Below, piece after piece: positions 44,868 to 56,600 of a stretch of DNA of 64,000 nt (the first letter of the stretch is position 1; each line of letters begins with the position of its first letter). Both the position numbers and the translations under genes were made by a program. The notes beneath the pieces are model-generated. The model was not told the origin of the DNA, did not search any database, and worked only from the letters and a program-made list of their open reading frames with translations. The stretch is from Thalassospira lohafexi. Lineage in GTDB: Bacteria > Pseudomonadota > Alphaproteobacteria > Rhodospirillales > Thalassospiraceae. The stretch covers positions 372,001-436,000 of the forward strand of contig NZ_NXGX01000005.1 of assembly GCF_002844275.1 (NCBI RefSeq). Reading direction: 5' to 3'.

Positions 44868-46850
44868 ATGATTGTAGAGATCGGACATTACGCGCTGATA
44901 CTGTCCCTTGTGATGGCAGTTGCCCAGTCGACCATCCCGTTTGTCGCGGCATCGCGCCGTGATCCGGTGTTGTTAATGATTGCGCCGCGTTTGGCCATCA
45001 CATGTTTTGCACTCGTCGCGGCAAGCTTTGTTGCGCTGACCTATGCTTATGTGACCTCCGACTTTTCTGTTTTGAACGTTCTGGCCAACAGTCACACGTC
45101 CAAACCAATGATCTATAAAATCACCGGAGTCTGGGCCAATCACGAAGGGTCCATGTTGCTTTGGGTGATGATCTTGACCCTGTTTGGTGGGGCGGTTGCC
45201 GCCTTTGGTCGGAATTTACCGCCGACATTGCTTGCGCGTGTTCTGGGCGTTATGGGGCTGATCGCGGCCGGGTTTATTTTATTCATCGTTCTGACCTCCA
45301 ACCCGTTTGAGCGCGTTTTGAACCCGCCACTTGATGGGGAAGGCATGAACCCGCTTTTGCAAGATCCGGGCATCGCCATCCATCCGCCCTTCCTGTATCT
45401 CGGCTATGTCGGGTTTTCTGTCGCCTTTGCCTTTGCCGTGGCTGCCCTGATTGAAGGCCGGGTTGATCCGGCGTGGGCACGTTGGGTGCGGCCCTGGACA
45501 CTGGCGGCATGGGTCTTCCTGACCGCAGGTATTGGTCTTGGATCGTGGTGGGCCTATTACGAGCTTGGCTGGGGCGGCTGGTGGTTCTGGGACCCGGTCG
45601 AAAACGCATCCTTCATGCCTTGGTTGGCAGGAACGGCATTGCTGCATTCCGCCATCGTTGTTGAAAAGCGCGATGCGTTGAAAAGCTGGACGATCTTTCT
45701 GGCAATTCTGGCATTTTCCTTCTCGCTGCTTGGCACCTTCCTTGTGCGGTCGGGTGCGCTGACATCGGTGCATGCCTTTGCCACCGATCCGACACGCGGC
45801 GTATTTATCCTGTTCTTGCTGTTTGCCGCTGTTGGCGGGTCATTAACATTGTATGCGTGGCGCGCACCGACCCTTAGAGGCGGCGGGCTGTTTCAGCCGA
45901 TTTCGCGCGAAGGGGCCTTGATTTTCAACAACGTGTTGCTGTCGATTGCCGCGGCCATGGTGTTGCTTGGCACGTTGTATCCGCTGTTGCTCGAAACCCT
46001 TACGGGTGAAAAGATTTCGGTTGGCGCGCCGTTCTTTAATGCGACATTCGTTCCGATCATGACGCCGGTGATTATTGCCATGGCATTTGGTCCGATGATG
46101 CCATGGAAACGGGCCGATCTGTTTGCCGTGATGGGCAAACTCAAGATTGCCTTGTCGGTTGCTGCCGTGGTCGTACTGGTTACGCTTTGGCTTTCGGGTG
46201 GTCCGGCCTTTGCCCTGTTTGGCATGGGGTTGGCTGCGTGGCTGTTTGTTGGCTCCATCCTTGAATGGGTGGGACGGATCAAACTGTTCCGGGCGCCTTT
46301 TGCCACCAGCCTGCGCCGCATGCGCGATTTGCCGCGCTCTGCCCATGGCACCATGCTGGCCCATGCCGGGGTCGCGATTGTGGTTGCGGGGATCACCGGA
46401 TCACAGGCATGGACGCAAGAATCGGTGCAATCGCTTGGCATTGGGGAAAGTGCCCATATTGCCGATCATCGCTTTACACTGTCTGATATTCGCGAATATC
46501 AGGGGCCGAACTTTGTTGCCCGTGAAGCCACAGTGACCATTACCACGCCGGGCGAACGCACCATTGTTTTGACACCGGAAAAACGTGTCTACACGGTCGA
46601 AGGCATGCCAACCACCGAGGCAGGAATCCGTTCGGGCTTTACTGGTGATATCTATGCCGTCATCGGCGATCAGGATGAAAGTGGCAAATGGATCACGCGC
46701 TTTTACGTCAAACCGATGATCCCATGGATGTGGGCCGGTGGCCTTGTCATGGTGTTTGGCGGATTGATGTCATTGTCTGATCGGCGCTATCGCATTGGTG
46801 CGCCGGTTCGATCCCACAAAGCATCCGCCAAACCAGCCCCCGCAGAATAA
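44868..46850 (+). CDS. ccmF: Cytochrome c biogenesis heme lyase subunit CcmF
   Basis: Inner-membrane protein of 660 residues with about 14-15 helices, part of the System I heme ligation complex that attaches heme to apocytochromes c in the periplasm. The tryptophan-rich WWD domain lies at about 235-250 (WGGWWFWDPVENASFMPW). GVWANHEGSMLLWV near residue 88 and IHPPFLYLGYVGFSVAFAFA near 171 are also conserved. A large periplasmic loop is at about 520-610. ccmI follows by 21 bp. The usual ccmG and ccmH do not lie between them, so they must be elsewhere. Confidence 0.96.
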   Translation: MIVEIGHYALILSLVMAVAQSTIPFVAASRRDPVLLMIAPRLAITCFALVAASFVALTYAYVTSDFSVLNVLANSHTSKPMIYKITGVWANHEGSMLLWVMILTLFGGAVAAFGRNLPPTLLARVLGVMGLIAAGFILFIVLTSNPFERVLNPPLDGEGMNPLLQDPGIAIHPPFLYLGYVGFSVAFAFAVAALIEGRVDPAWARWVRPWTLAAWVFLTAGIGLGSWWAYYELGWGGWWFWDPVENASFMPWLAGTALLHSAIVVEKRDALKSWTIFLAILAFSFSLLGTFLVRSGALTSVHAFATDPTRGVFILFLLFAAVGGSLTLYAWRAPTLRGGGLFQPISREGALIFNNVLLSIAAAMVLLGTLYPLLLETLTGEKISVGAPFFNATFVPIMTPVIIAMAFGPMMPWKRADLFAVMGKLKIALSVAAVVVLVTLWLSGGPAFALFGMGLAAWLFVGSILEWVGRIKLFRAPFATSLRRMRDLPRSAHGTMLAHAGVAIVVAGITGSQAWTQESVQSLGIGESAHIADHRFTLSDIREYQGPNFVAREATVTITTPGERTIVLTPEKRVYTVEGMPTTEAGIRSGFTGDIYAVIGDQDESGKWITRFYVKPMIPWMWAGGLVMVFGGLMSLSDRRYRIGAPVRSHKASAKPAPAE

Positions 46851-46871
46851 GCGTCACGACAGGAAATATTT

Positions 46872-48164
46872 ATGACCATCGCAATTGTTCTTGGCGCAGT
46901 TACCCTGCTGGTGGCGGGTTTTGTCTTGTGGCCGATATGGATAAACAGAAAACAAGCTCAGTCTGTTCGCAGTGACGCGAAAGAAAATCCGAGCGATACG
47001 AACATCGACAGCAAGCCGGATACTGCACCCGACATACTCAGGGCTGATGATGAAATTCTGCGCGACCTGGCAGTTTATCAGGACCAGCTGTCTGAAATTG
47101 ATCGCGATATTGACCGTGGTGTCCTCACGACCGAGCAAGCCAGTGCCGCACGCATCGAAGTGCAACGACGTATCCTGAACGCAGATCAGCGCATCAAAGA
47201 ACAATCGGCCGCCCAGATAAACATCAAAGGATCGCCCCGCCTGCGCCCATTGATTGCCGGGCTCGTCGCGCTGTTTTTGATCGGCGGGGTTGGACTTTAT
47301 CTTGATCTTGGCAGCCCTGCCTTGCCCGATCGCCCGATTGCCAGTCGAACGGCAGAAATCAATGCCGTCCGTCAGGCCGAAGCCATGGGTCAAGACAGAA
47401 ATGACGTCCTGAACCGGGCCGTAAGCGATCTTTCGCAAAAGCTTCTGGAAAACCCCGACAACATTCAAGGATGGGAATTGCTTGGTGCCAGCCTGATGGC
47501 GCTTGGCCGACCGGCGGAGGCCCAAACCGCCTTTCTTGAAGCGGTCAAGCTGTCAGGTCGGGATGGTGATTATCTGGCGATGTATGCCGAAAGTGTCATT
47601 CGCGCCGATAACGGCCAGATTAATGCCATCGCACGCGGCGCGTTGACCGAGGCGGCAAAGACAGACAGTACCGACCCCAGAATTCAGTATTATCTTGGCC
47701 TTGGCGATATTCAGGACGGCAATTACCCAGCGGCCATTGACCGGTGGGTCGTCCTTGCCAACAACGCACCGGCCGATGCGGGATGGCTTCCAATGGTGGT
47801 ATCGCGCATACAAGATGCCGCATTGGCGCAAGGAATTGATATTGAAGGACGACTTGATGTCAAACCATCTCCCCCGATGATGGCCGGGCCAACCGAGGAT
47901 GACGTCAAAGCTGCCGAGGAAATGACGCCACAAGAACGTCAGGAAATGATCGCGTCCATGGTTAACAATCTGGCCGAGCGCCTTGAAGCCGAGCCAGAAA
48001 ATCCGGAAGGCTGGGCGCGTCTGATACGGGCCTATAGCGTGATCGGGGACATGGATGCAGCGCAGGCCGCCTATACCCGCGCGACCACCCAATTTGCGGA
48101 CCGTTCGGAACTGGTTGCACGCTTCACAACACTGGCTGACGAGCTTGGTCTTCGCGTCAACTAG
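46872..48164 (+). CDS. ccmI: Cytochrome c biogenesis protein CcmI
   Basis: Apocytochrome chaperone of 430 residues. The N-terminal half has two helices (about 2-22 and 122-140) flanking a cytoplasmic coiled region with the family pattern DLAVYQDQLSEIDRDIDRGVL. The C-terminal periplasmic half carries TPR repeats (NPDNIQGWELLGASLMALGR near 197 and PENPEGWARLIRAYSVIGDM near 376). It hands apocytochrome to the CcmF/H complex. It starts 21 bp after ccmF, with AGGAA upstream, and no further ccm gene follows. Confidence 0.92.
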   Translation: MTIAIVLGAVTLLVAGFVLWPIWINRKQAQSVRSDAKENPSDTNIDSKPDTAPDILRADDEILRDLAVYQDQLSEIDRDIDRGVLTTEQASAARIEVQRRILNADQRIKEQSAAQINIKGSPRLRPLIAGLVALFLIGGVGLYLDLGSPALPDRPIASRTAEINAVRQAEAMGQDRNDVLNRAVSDLSQKLLENPDNIQGWELLGASLMALGRPAEAQTAFLEAVKLSGRDGDYLAMYAESVIRADNGQINAIARGALTEAAKTDSTDPRIQYYLGLGDIQDGNYPAAIDRWVVLANNAPADAGWLPMVVSRIQDAALAQGIDIEGRLDVKPSPPMMAGPTEDDVKAAEEMTPQERQEMIASMVNNLAERLEAEPENPEGWARLIRAYSVIGDMDAAQAAYTRATTQFADRSELVARFTTLADELGLRVN

Positions 48165-48482
48165 GGGTTTATGACGGGGTGCAATTTGATCATAAAAATT
48201 TTCAAATCCCCCCTTCTAACCGCCCTTAATGGATATTATGTATCATACTCACGAATAGGGATTTATACCCATACAGCACCCAAGCGCATTGATTTTTGCG
48301 TAAAAATGTGAGAATGAAACTTAACACCAGCCCAACCTAAATTAGGAACCACACATACATGAGCCAATTATTGCCAGAAACTGGTGGTTTTTAGTTGTTT
48401 CATTGACTAAAAAAACAATCGTAATATGCCGTAGAGATGGGATTTTCTTTGAAAAAACCCCTCCAAAAGGATAATCGGGACA
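48165..48482. other. AT-rich intergenic region before the response regulator
   Basis: About 320 bp. It is notably AT-rich and presumably holds the terminator of ccmFI and the promoter of the response regulator, but I find no strong hairpin. An 11-codon ATG frame at 48359 with AGGAA upstream is too short to call. Confidence 0.4.
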
Positions 48483-48929
48483 ATGTCACCTGCGACAAGC
48501 GGTAAGGCAAATAACCTGCTTCTGATTGAAGACAATCCGGGCGACGCACGGCTTGTTCGCGAAGCACTAAGGGAATTCAAACACCCGGTCGAATTGCACC
48601 ACGTTAAGGATGCAATGACAGCGCTGCAGTTCCTGCAACAAGACGGCCCATACCGCAATGCCCCGCGCCCACGGCTCATCCTGCTTGATCTGAATATGCC
48701 GCGTAAAGACGGGCGCGAAATGCTGCACGATATCCGCAATGACCCAAACTCCGCGTCCATCCCTGTGATCGTACTCACAACATCCGGGGCGGAACACGAT
48801 GTCGACCTATGTTATGCTGCCGGGGCAAACTGCTATTTGCGCAAACCTGTCGATGTGACAGAGTTCATTGATCTTATGAAAATGATCGAATCATTCTGGC
48901 TGGGACTTGCCTTAACCCCCACGCCGTAA
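48483..48929 (+). CDS. Single-domain response regulator, Rcp1-like
   Basis: Receiver-only protein of 148 residues. The acidic pocket is LLIEDNPGD, the phosphorylated Asp is in LLDLNMPRKDG, the conserved Thr is in VIVLTTSGAE and the Lys is in YLRKPVD. The IEDNPGDARLVREAL and FLQQDGPYRNAPRPRLILLDL patterns are those of the cyanobacterial phytochrome response regulator family (Rcp1), which has no output domain. The C-terminus WLGLALTPTP is free. No histidine kinase gene adjoins it, so the partner is unknown; phytochrome-type kinases are typical partners of the family. Confidence 0.92.
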   Translation: MSPATSGKANNLLLIEDNPGDARLVREALREFKHPVELHHVKDAMTALQFLQQDGPYRNAPRPRLILLDLNMPRKDGREMLHDIRNDPNSASIPVIVLTTSGAEHDVDLCYAAGANCYLRKPVDVTEFIDLMKMIESFWLGLALTPTP

Positions 48930-48953
48930 ACCACGCGTGCCAGCGAGACTGCC

Positions 48954-51569
48954 TTGTCCCTGCAGACTTCTCGATATTCCAGACATATCCCGGCAAGCTT
49001 ACGCTTTTGCTTTCGCGAGTTGCGCCAACCCGGCATCGGGCTTTGGTCGTTATTCGCGACATTGGTCTTTGCCATCACGGTTCTTGCTGTTTGCACCAAC
49101 CTGACTCAGACCATCCGCGATGCCACCTTGCAATCGGCTCAGCAAACCATAGGCGGGGATATTTCACTGCGGTTGTTTCACCGCACCCCAACCCCGGAAG
49201 AAATCGCCTTTCTTGAACGTTTTGGTCAGCTTAGCCTGACGGCAGAACAACGGATCATGGTTGCCTCCGAAAACGAAAGCACGTCAATCCTTGCCGAGAT
49301 GAAGGCAGTTGACGGCACATATCCGCTGTATGGTGATCTGGTGCTGTCGTCAAATTCATCAATCAAGACGGCACTCGCGGTGCGAGATGGTATGCCCGGT
49401 ACGATCGTCGCCAGCAGCCTTCTGGACACATTGCATCTGCGCCTTGGTGATCAGGTTACGCTTGGCGGGCAGGCTTTCATCATTCGCGATGTGATCAAAA
49501 CCGAACCTGAACGCAGCTTCCGGCTTTTCTCACTCGGCCCACGGATCATCATTTCAAGTAACGCCTTTCAGACAACCAACCTTGGCACGACACAAAGCCA
49601 GGTTTACTGGTATGCCCGGCTGCGCCTTGATCCAAACAAACGCGCCCAAAGCGGTCAGATCATTGAGGCAATAGAAACAAAATTCCCCGACGCGGGATGG
49701 CGAATTGTCAATGCCGCCAATGGAATTCCGGGGATTGAGCGCATCAATGATTTTGCGATGGCGTTTGTCAGTTTGATTGGCATTGCCATCTTTGTGATTT
49801 GCGCAACGGCGATGCAAAATGCCCTGCGTGCTGATCTTGACCAACGCCAGCCGCGCTTTGCCATGTTGCGCAGCATGGGTGCAACACGCCAACAGGTGTT
49901 AGGTGCCATTGCCGCGCAGATCGGGTGCGTTACCCTCCTCGCCTTGGTCACTGGCGGCGTGCTTTCGCTGATGATTGAATATTTTGCTATGCCTGTTTTT
50001 GCAAATATGGCGGAGCTTGATATTGCGGTTTCTGTACCCGCATCCCTAAGCCGCTTTGGCGCAGTGGCGTTGTTTGTTGTCCTTCTCATCGCCCTGATAT
50101 CTATAAGCCCGCTAACCAAGGCCAGCATCACATCGCCAAGCGCATTGTTTCGCCATCAATTGGCGCGACACATGGCATTGCCCCAAACCAGCACGAAACC
50201 ACGTCAAACAGCGATTAGCGCACTGCTTTATGGCGGCATCCTCACTGCACTGCTGTCGATTTCCAGTAAACTAATCGGGTTTGGCTGGTTTTCTGTTGTC
50301 CTGATCGTTGGACTGATCTGTTGCCTGATACTTTTTGCGGTGATTTCTGTCGGGCTACGTCGGGGCTGCCGATATCTTTCGACCCGATCTTACAACCTGC
50401 CGCCGTCAGTTCGTTTGGCGTTGCGCAATATTGCGAGGCCCGGCGCGCCGACATTGACCGTCATGACATCAATCGGGCTGTCCGTGACCTGCCTGATGGC
50501 GGTCGTTTTATTTGCTATTCAGGCTGGCCATCATCTGACGTCGACATTGCCAAGTGACACACCTGATCTGGTGTTTTTTGATCTGCCGCCAGAAGATGGC
50601 CCGTCTTTTCGCGCGACGGCAGAAGCCATGGCAGCGGTCACTGGCGTTGATCAAATGCCGTTTATGCATGGACGGGTCACCCATATCAATCAAACCCCGA
50701 TCAGCCAGATGAATGTTCCCCGGCGATACCAGTGGTTCGTACGGGGCGACCGTGGTCTTTCATGGACGGATCATCCGCATAAGGCCGCACAGGACAATCG
50801 CGTGGTCACAGGTGAGTGGTGGCGCACGGGGCATGATGCAGGGCGTCTCGCATCACTGGATGCGGATATAGCGCATGCCCTTGGCATTACCGTCGGCGAT
50901 CAGATCACCCTTAATATGCTGGGCAAACCACAACAGGTCATGATTGCAAATCTTCGCAAGATCGACTGGACACGCCTTGCGCTTGATTTCCCGATCGTCC
51001 TGTCGCCACCGACAGAACCAATACCGCACGGGTTGATCAGTACCCTTGACCTGAGAAAGGTCGCCGATACCGGGCTAGACAAAGCCAAGACAGTCACATC
51101 TGTTCAAAGCGCGCTACAGCAACAGTTTCCAAATGTGCCGACGATCCGGGTGAAAGACGTTCTGGTTAAGCTTCAGATGCTTTTTGATCAGGTGGTCATC
51201 GCGATGATGGCGTTGACCCTGCTGGTAACGGCGGGGGCATGTCTGGTGGTGGTCAGTGGCCTTATTGCGCTACGCCAAGGCACGGCACAGGAACTTGCAA
51301 TGCTGCGTGCCCTTGGCGTGCGACCGCGTCAAATAAACAGTATTGCCGCATGGGAAACCGGCATTTCGGTGGCTGGCAGTGGCTTTGTCGGCATTTTACT
51401 GGGCGGGGGGATCGCAACTTTGGCTGCACATGCCATTGGGGCAGAGGTCATTGCGTTTCCGGGCATGGCGGCAGGGGGTGCTATGCTGATGGTCACGCTG
51501 CTCGGCTTTGGTGCCGGGGGACTTTTGCAGCGGGTGGCGCTTAGCAGGCAACAAGGTTGGCGCGGTTAA
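48954..51569 (+). CDS. FtsX-like ABC transporter permease, YbbP type
   Basis: Large inner-membrane permease of 871 residues with two FtsX/MacB core domains. A first helix (about 28-50) is followed by a periplasmic domain and a three-helix FtsX unit (about 265-390). The central helices and a second periplasmic domain come next, and the last three-helix unit begins near 750 (VVIAMMALTLLVTAGACLVVVSGLIAL). The motif PRFAMLRSMGATRQQV and its repeat QELAMLRALGVRPRQI mark the duplicated core. The start appears to be TTG at 48954. In most genomes this protein pairs with an adjacent YbbA-type ATPase, which is missing here. The role is probably lipoprotein or envelope related. Confidence 0.82.
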   Translation: MSLQTSRYSRHIPASLRFCFRELRQPGIGLWSLFATLVFAITVLAVCTNLTQTIRDATLQSAQQTIGGDISLRLFHRTPTPEEIAFLERFGQLSLTAEQRIMVASENESTSILAEMKAVDGTYPLYGDLVLSSNSSIKTALAVRDGMPGTIVASSLLDTLHLRLGDQVTLGGQAFIIRDVIKTEPERSFRLFSLGPRIIISSNAFQTTNLGTTQSQVYWYARLRLDPNKRAQSGQIIEAIETKFPDAGWRIVNAANGIPGIERINDFAMAFVSLIGIAIFVICATAMQNALRADLDQRQPRFAMLRSMGATRQQVLGAIAAQIGCVTLLALVTGGVLSLMIEYFAMPVFANMAELDIAVSVPASLSRFGAVALFVVLLIALISISPLTKASITSPSALFRHQLARHMALPQTSTKPRQTAISALLYGGILTALLSISSKLIGFGWFSVVLIVGLICCLILFAVISVGLRRGCRYLSTRSYNLPPSVRLALRNIARPGAPTLTVMTSIGLSVTCLMAVVLFAIQAGHHLTSTLPSDTPDLVFFDLPPEDGPSFRATAEAMAAVTGVDQMPFMHGRVTHINQTPISQMNVPRRYQWFVRGDRGLSWTDHPHKAAQDNRVVTGEWWRTGHDAGRLASLDADIAHALGITVGDQITLNMLGKPQQVMIANLRKIDWTRLALDFPIVLSPPTEPIPHGLISTLDLRKVADTGLDKAKTVTSVQSALQQQFPNVPTIRVKDVLVKLQMLFDQVVIAMMALTLLVTAGACLVVVSGLIALRQGTAQELAMLRALGVRPRQINSIAAWETGISVAGSGFVGILLGGGIATLAAHAIGAEVIAFPGMAAGGAMLMVTLLGFGAGGLLQRVALSRQQGWRG

Positions 51570-51616
51570 CCAACCGCCCGCTTATCTTGCAATGATCATT
51601 CCGAGCACCAACAAAC

Positions 51617-51650
51617 AAAAAGGCCGCCTGCAAAAACAGGCGGCCTTTTT
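51617..51650. terminator. Bidirectional intrinsic terminator, FtsX-like gene / atp operon
   Basis: AAAAAGGCCGCCTG (51617-51630) and CAGGCGGCCTTTTT (51637-51650) form a perfect 14-bp stem with a 6-nt loop; T-runs exist on both strands. Confidence 0.93.
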
Positions 51651-51669
51651 AAAATCGTAGAACCGACGC

Positions 51670-52074
51670 TTAGTTCGACAGGGCGGAAATCTGTGCCCGC
51701 GCAATTTCGAGCTCACGCTCGGCATTGGCTTTGTCGTGTGCCGTGCTGGCGGCCTTAAGAGCAGCATCTGCTGCTTCAAGACGTGCCTGCGCGTCGTCGG
51801 CTTTCAAATCGGAAACCGCAACCGCTTCTTCCGCCAGAATGGTGCAACGCTCGGGATTAACCTCTGCAACACCACCGGCGACGAAGATACGCTCGGAAAC
51901 CTTACCACCTGCATAGATGTCGATGACACCCGGACGAATGGTCGAGATCATTGGTGCATGCTTTGGCAGCACACCAAAATTCCCTTCCATGCCCGGAACA
52001 ACGACCATCTCGACCGGCTCGGATTTGAGCAGGGCAGACGGCGAAACAAGTTCCAGTACAGTCGTATCAGTCAT
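51670..52074 (-). CDS. atpC: F0F1 ATP synthase subunit epsilon
   Basis: Central-stalk subunit of 134 residues that couples and brakes the rotary enzyme. The N-terminal beta-sandwich shows VVVPGMEGNFGVLPKHAPMISTIRPG and VAGGVAEVNPERCTILAEEA; a C-terminal helical pair follows (AQARLEAADAALKAAS). Last gene of the atpHAGDC operon, 42 bp after atpD. Confidence 0.97.
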   Translation of the reverse strand: MTDTTVLELVSPSALLKSEPVEMVVVPGMEGNFGVLPKHAPMISTIRPGVIDIYAGGKVSERIFVAGGVAEVNPERCTILAEEAVAVSDLKADDAQARLEAADAALKAASTAHDKANAERELEIARAQISALSN

Positions 52075-52115
52075 GACAATCCTCGCTCCTTAGCCGGAGG
52101 GGGACCGAAACTGCC

Positions 52116-53567
<1,452 letters not shown>

Positions 53568-53586
53568 TTAACTTCCTGCGACCCGC

Positions 53587-54480
53587 TTACAAAGCCTCGG
53601 CGCCGGAAATGATTTCAATCAGTTCATTGGTGATCTGAGCCTGACGTGAGCGGTTGTATTGGATGCTCAGTCGGTCGATCATGTCGCCGGCATTGCGGGT
53701 TGCGTTATCCATCGCGGACATACGCGCACCGTGCTCGGATGCACTGCTTTCCAGCATGGCACCGAAAATCTGGACGCCAACATTACGCGGCAGCAAGTCA
53801 GCCAAGATTGCTTCTTCGGACGGCTCATACTCATAAACCGCAGAAGAACCAGTGACTTCTTCTTCCTGCTCTTCAACATCTGCTCCCGCGAACGGAACCA
53901 GCTGCTGCGCTGTAACAACTTGCGAAATAGCCGACACGAACTTGTTGTAGAAGATCGTGCAGACGTCAAATTCGCCTTCTTCGTAAAGCGCCAGAACCTT
54001 GTCAGCAACTTCGGAAGCCGAAGAGAAATTAATCCCCTTCTTACCTTCGATGCCGATATACCGGGCGACAATGTCGCCACCAAATTCACGCTTAAGCGCA
54101 TCTGCGCCTTTACGGCCAACACAGATCAGCTTCACGGTTTTGCCTTCGGCCTTAAGGGCACGAATTTTAAGACGTGATGCTTTTACGATCGATGCGTTGA
54201 AACCACCGCAAAGGCCGCGGTCCGCGGTGAAGACGACGAGCAGATGCACGTCATCCTTACCAGTACCGGCCAGAAGCTTTGGTGCCCCTTGCACTCCACC
54301 TACCGCAGCTGCGAGGCGGCCCAGCATCGTCCCCATGCGATCAGCATAGGGACGCGCTGCTTCCGCTGCATCCTGCGAACGGCGGAGCTTGGAGGCAGCC
54401 ACCATCTTCATCGCCGAAGTAATTTTCTTCGTCGATTTGACGCTGGCAATGCGCGAGCGCAGATCCTTCAAACTAGCCAT
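53587..54480 (-). CDS. atpG: F0F1 ATP synthase subunit gamma
   Basis: Rotor shaft subunit of 297 residues. N-terminal coiled coil [29 protein letters not shown] matches the family up to the typical KITxAMxMVA block; the [14 protein letters not shown] motif follows, and the C-terminus ends with [24 protein letters not shown] short insertion rich in acidic residues (DVEEQEEEV) near 200 is common in alphaproteobacteria. Confidence 0.97.
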   Translation of the reverse strand: MASLKDLRSRIASVKSTKKITSAMKMVAASKLRRSQDAAEAARPYADRMGTMLGRLAAAVGGVQGAPKLLAGTGKDDVHLLVVFTADRGLCGGFNASIVKASRLKIRALKAEGKTVKLICVGRKGADALKREFGGDIVARYIGIEGKKGINFSSASEVADKVLALYEEGEFDVCTIFYNKFVSAISQVVTAQQLVPFAGADVEEQEEEVTGSSAVYEYEPSEEAILADLLPRNVGVQIFGAMLESSASEHGARMSAMDNATRNAGDMIDRLSIQYNRSRQAQITNELIEIISGAEAL

Positions 54481-54510
54481 TGCGTTTCCTCCTTCGCCTA
54501 AAGTTCAAAC

Positions 54511-56043
54511 TTACGCGAAGGTTTTCGCGAACTTGCTGAGGAACGCTTTAAGCTTGGTTTCGCTGTCATCAGACAGAACCTTCTCGGTGCGGATCGCATC
54601 AAGGATGTCAGCGCCACTCGAACGGATGTCCGACAGGAACTGCTCTTCGAAGGCGCGAATCTTGTTGATTGCAACACCGTCAAGGTAGCCTTTAACACCA
54701 GCGTAGATCACCACAACCTGCTCTTCGACTTTAAGCGGCGAGTACTGCGGCTGCTTGAGCAGCTCGGTCAGACGTGCGCCACGGGCCAGAAGTTTCTGGG
54801 TTGCCGGATCAAGATCCGATGCGAACTGTGCGAATGCTTCCATCTCACGATACTGAGCGAGTTCCAGCTTGATCGAGCCAGCAACCTGCTTCATCGCTTT
54901 GATCTGTGCGGACGAACCAACACGCGAAACCGACAGACCAACGTTCACAGCCGGGCGTACACCCTTATAGAACAGGTCGGTTTCAAGGAAGATCTGACCA
55001 TCGGTGATCGAAATCACGTTGGTCGGAATAAACGCGGAAACGTCGTTGCCCTGGGTTTCAATAACCGGAAGTGCGGTCAGCGAGCCAGCGCCGTTTTCGT
55101 CGTTCATTTTCGCAGCACGTTCGAGCAAACGAGAGTGCAGATAGAAAACGTCACCCGGGAATGCTTCACGTCCCGGCGGACGGCGAAGCAGGAGCGACAT
55201 CTGACGATATGCGACTGCCTGTTTGGACAGATCATCGTAGAAGATCGTTGCGTGCATGCCGTTGTCACGGAAGTACTCGCCCATTGCGCAAGCAACAAAC
55301 GGTGCAAGGAACTGCATCGGTGCCGGATCAGAAGCGGTCGCAGCAACAATGATGGTGTTTTCCATCGCGCCACGTTCTTCAAGGACCTTAACAACCTGTG
55401 CAACGGTCGAACGTTTCTGACCAACAGCAACATAGATGCAGAACATCTTTTCGCTGTCGTTTTTCGCAGCATCGTTCACCGGCTTCTGGTTCAGAATGGT
55501 GTCGATGATGATGGCGGTTTTACCGGTCTGACGGTCACCAATGATCAGCTCACGCTGGCCACGGCCAATCGGGATCAGGGAGTCAATTGACTTGATACCG
55601 GTCTGTACTGGCTCGTGAACCGATTTACGCGGGATGATGCCCGGTGCTTTGACGTCAGCAAGACGACGTTCTTTTGCACCCAGATCACCTTTGCCGTCGA
55701 TCGGGTTACCCAGTGCGTCAACGACGCGACCGAGAAGTTCTTTCCCAACCGGAACGTCAACGATGGCGCCAGTACGTTTAACCTGGTCACCTTCCTTGAT
55801 CGTACGGTCAGAACCGAAGATCACGACACCAACGTTGTCTTCTTCGAGGTTAAGGGCCATGCCCTTAATACCACCTGGGAAGTCAACAAGCTCACCAGCC
55901 TGAACATTGTCCAGACCGTAAACACGGGCAATACCATCACCGACGGACAGAACCTGACCGACTTCGGCGACTTCGGCATCAGCACCAAAATTGGCAATCT
56001 GATCCTTAAGAATAGCGGAGATTTCCGCGGCGCGGATTTCCAT
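54511..56043 (-). CDS. atpA: F0F1 ATP synthase subunit alpha
   Basis: Non-catalytic nucleotide-binding subunit of 510 residues. P-loop GDRQTGKT, with [13 protein letters not shown] before it and the conserved [19 protein letters not shown] in the C-terminal half. The start ATG at 56041-56043 overlaps the atpH stop by one base (TGATG), which marks tight coupling. Confidence 0.98.
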   Translation of the reverse strand: MEIRAAEISAILKDQIANFGADAEVAEVGQVLSVGDGIARVYGLDNVQAGELVDFPGGIKGMALNLEEDNVGVVIFGSDRTIKEGDQVKRTGAIVDVPVGKELLGRVVDALGNPIDGKGDLGAKERRLADVKAPGIIPRKSVHEPVQTGIKSIDSLIPIGRGQRELIIGDRQTGKTAIIIDTILNQKPVNDAAKNDSEKMFCIYVAVGQKRSTVAQVVKVLEERGAMENTIIVAATASDPAPMQFLAPFVACAMGEYFRDNGMHATIFYDDLSKQAVAYRQMSLLLRRPPGREAFPGDVFYLHSRLLERAAKMNDENGAGSLTALPVIETQGNDVSAFIPTNVISITDGQIFLETDLFYKGVRPAVNVGLSVSRVGSSAQIKAMKQVAGSIKLELAQYREMEAFAQFASDLDPATQKLLARGARLTELLKQPQYSPLKVEEQVVVIYAGVKGYLDGVAINKIRAFEEQFLSDIRSSGADILDAIRTEKVLSDDSETKLKAFLSKFAKTFA

Positions 56044-56600
56044 CACGCAACCCCTTTCATAGCGAGCTCGAGCTTCTGAAGTTTAGTCCGAAGCGAGGCA
56101 TCAAAAACCCGGGAGCCGACCTTGACGATAAGACCGCCAAGAACCGCCGGATCAATTTTAAGGTCCACTTTTACAGTGGCGCCGACAACTTCTTTGAGAG
56201 CGCCGGTAACGGCTTCGATTTGCTCTTTCTTCAGCTCGGCTGCCGAAGTCACCTGAGCGGTCACTTCGCCATTATGAGCTGAGAGCATGGAAAGGTAGGA
56301 ATTGATTACGCCCGGCAGGACAAACAGACGACGCTTCTGACATAGAAGCCCAACTGTCTTCTTGGTCACCTCGGAAACACCGAGCTTATCAAGAAGAGCA
56401 GCCATCGCCTTGGCCTGCATATCCCGGGAAATCACGGGACTACGGAGAACATTCCGGAGCTCATCGCTTGTTGCGATGGCTTGGTCGAGCAATTCAAGAT
56501 CACTTTTGACAGCATCAAGCTGCTTGGCCGATTTGGCCAAGTCAAATAGTGCTGTGGCATAGCGCCCTTGGAGCCCGGTCGCGGCAGTATTTTGGGACAC
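56043..56600 (-). CDS. atpH: F0F1 ATP synthase subunit delta
   Basis: Peripheral-stalk subunit of 185 residues that ties F1 to the b subunits. The N-terminal six-helix domain begins with [21 protein letters not shown]; the C-terminal [30 protein letters not shown] is the family signature. First gene of the operon; F0 genes are not in the window, the usual split in Rhodospirillales and relatives. Confidence 0.97.
   Translation of the reverse strand: MSQNTAATGLQGRYATALFDLAKSAKQLDAVKSDLELLDQAIATSDELRNVLRSPVISRDMQAKAMAALLDKLGVSEVTKKTVGLLCQKRRLFVLPGVINSYLSMLSAHNGEVTAQVTSAAELKKEQIEAVTGALKEVVGATVKVDLKIDPAVLGGLIVKVGSRVFDASLRTKLQKLELAMKGVA

Noticed and set aside
48359..48394. 11-codon ATG frame with AGGAA upstream before the response regulator
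   Set aside because: Too short, and ends in a T-rich run; no structure or neighbour makes it more likely than chance.
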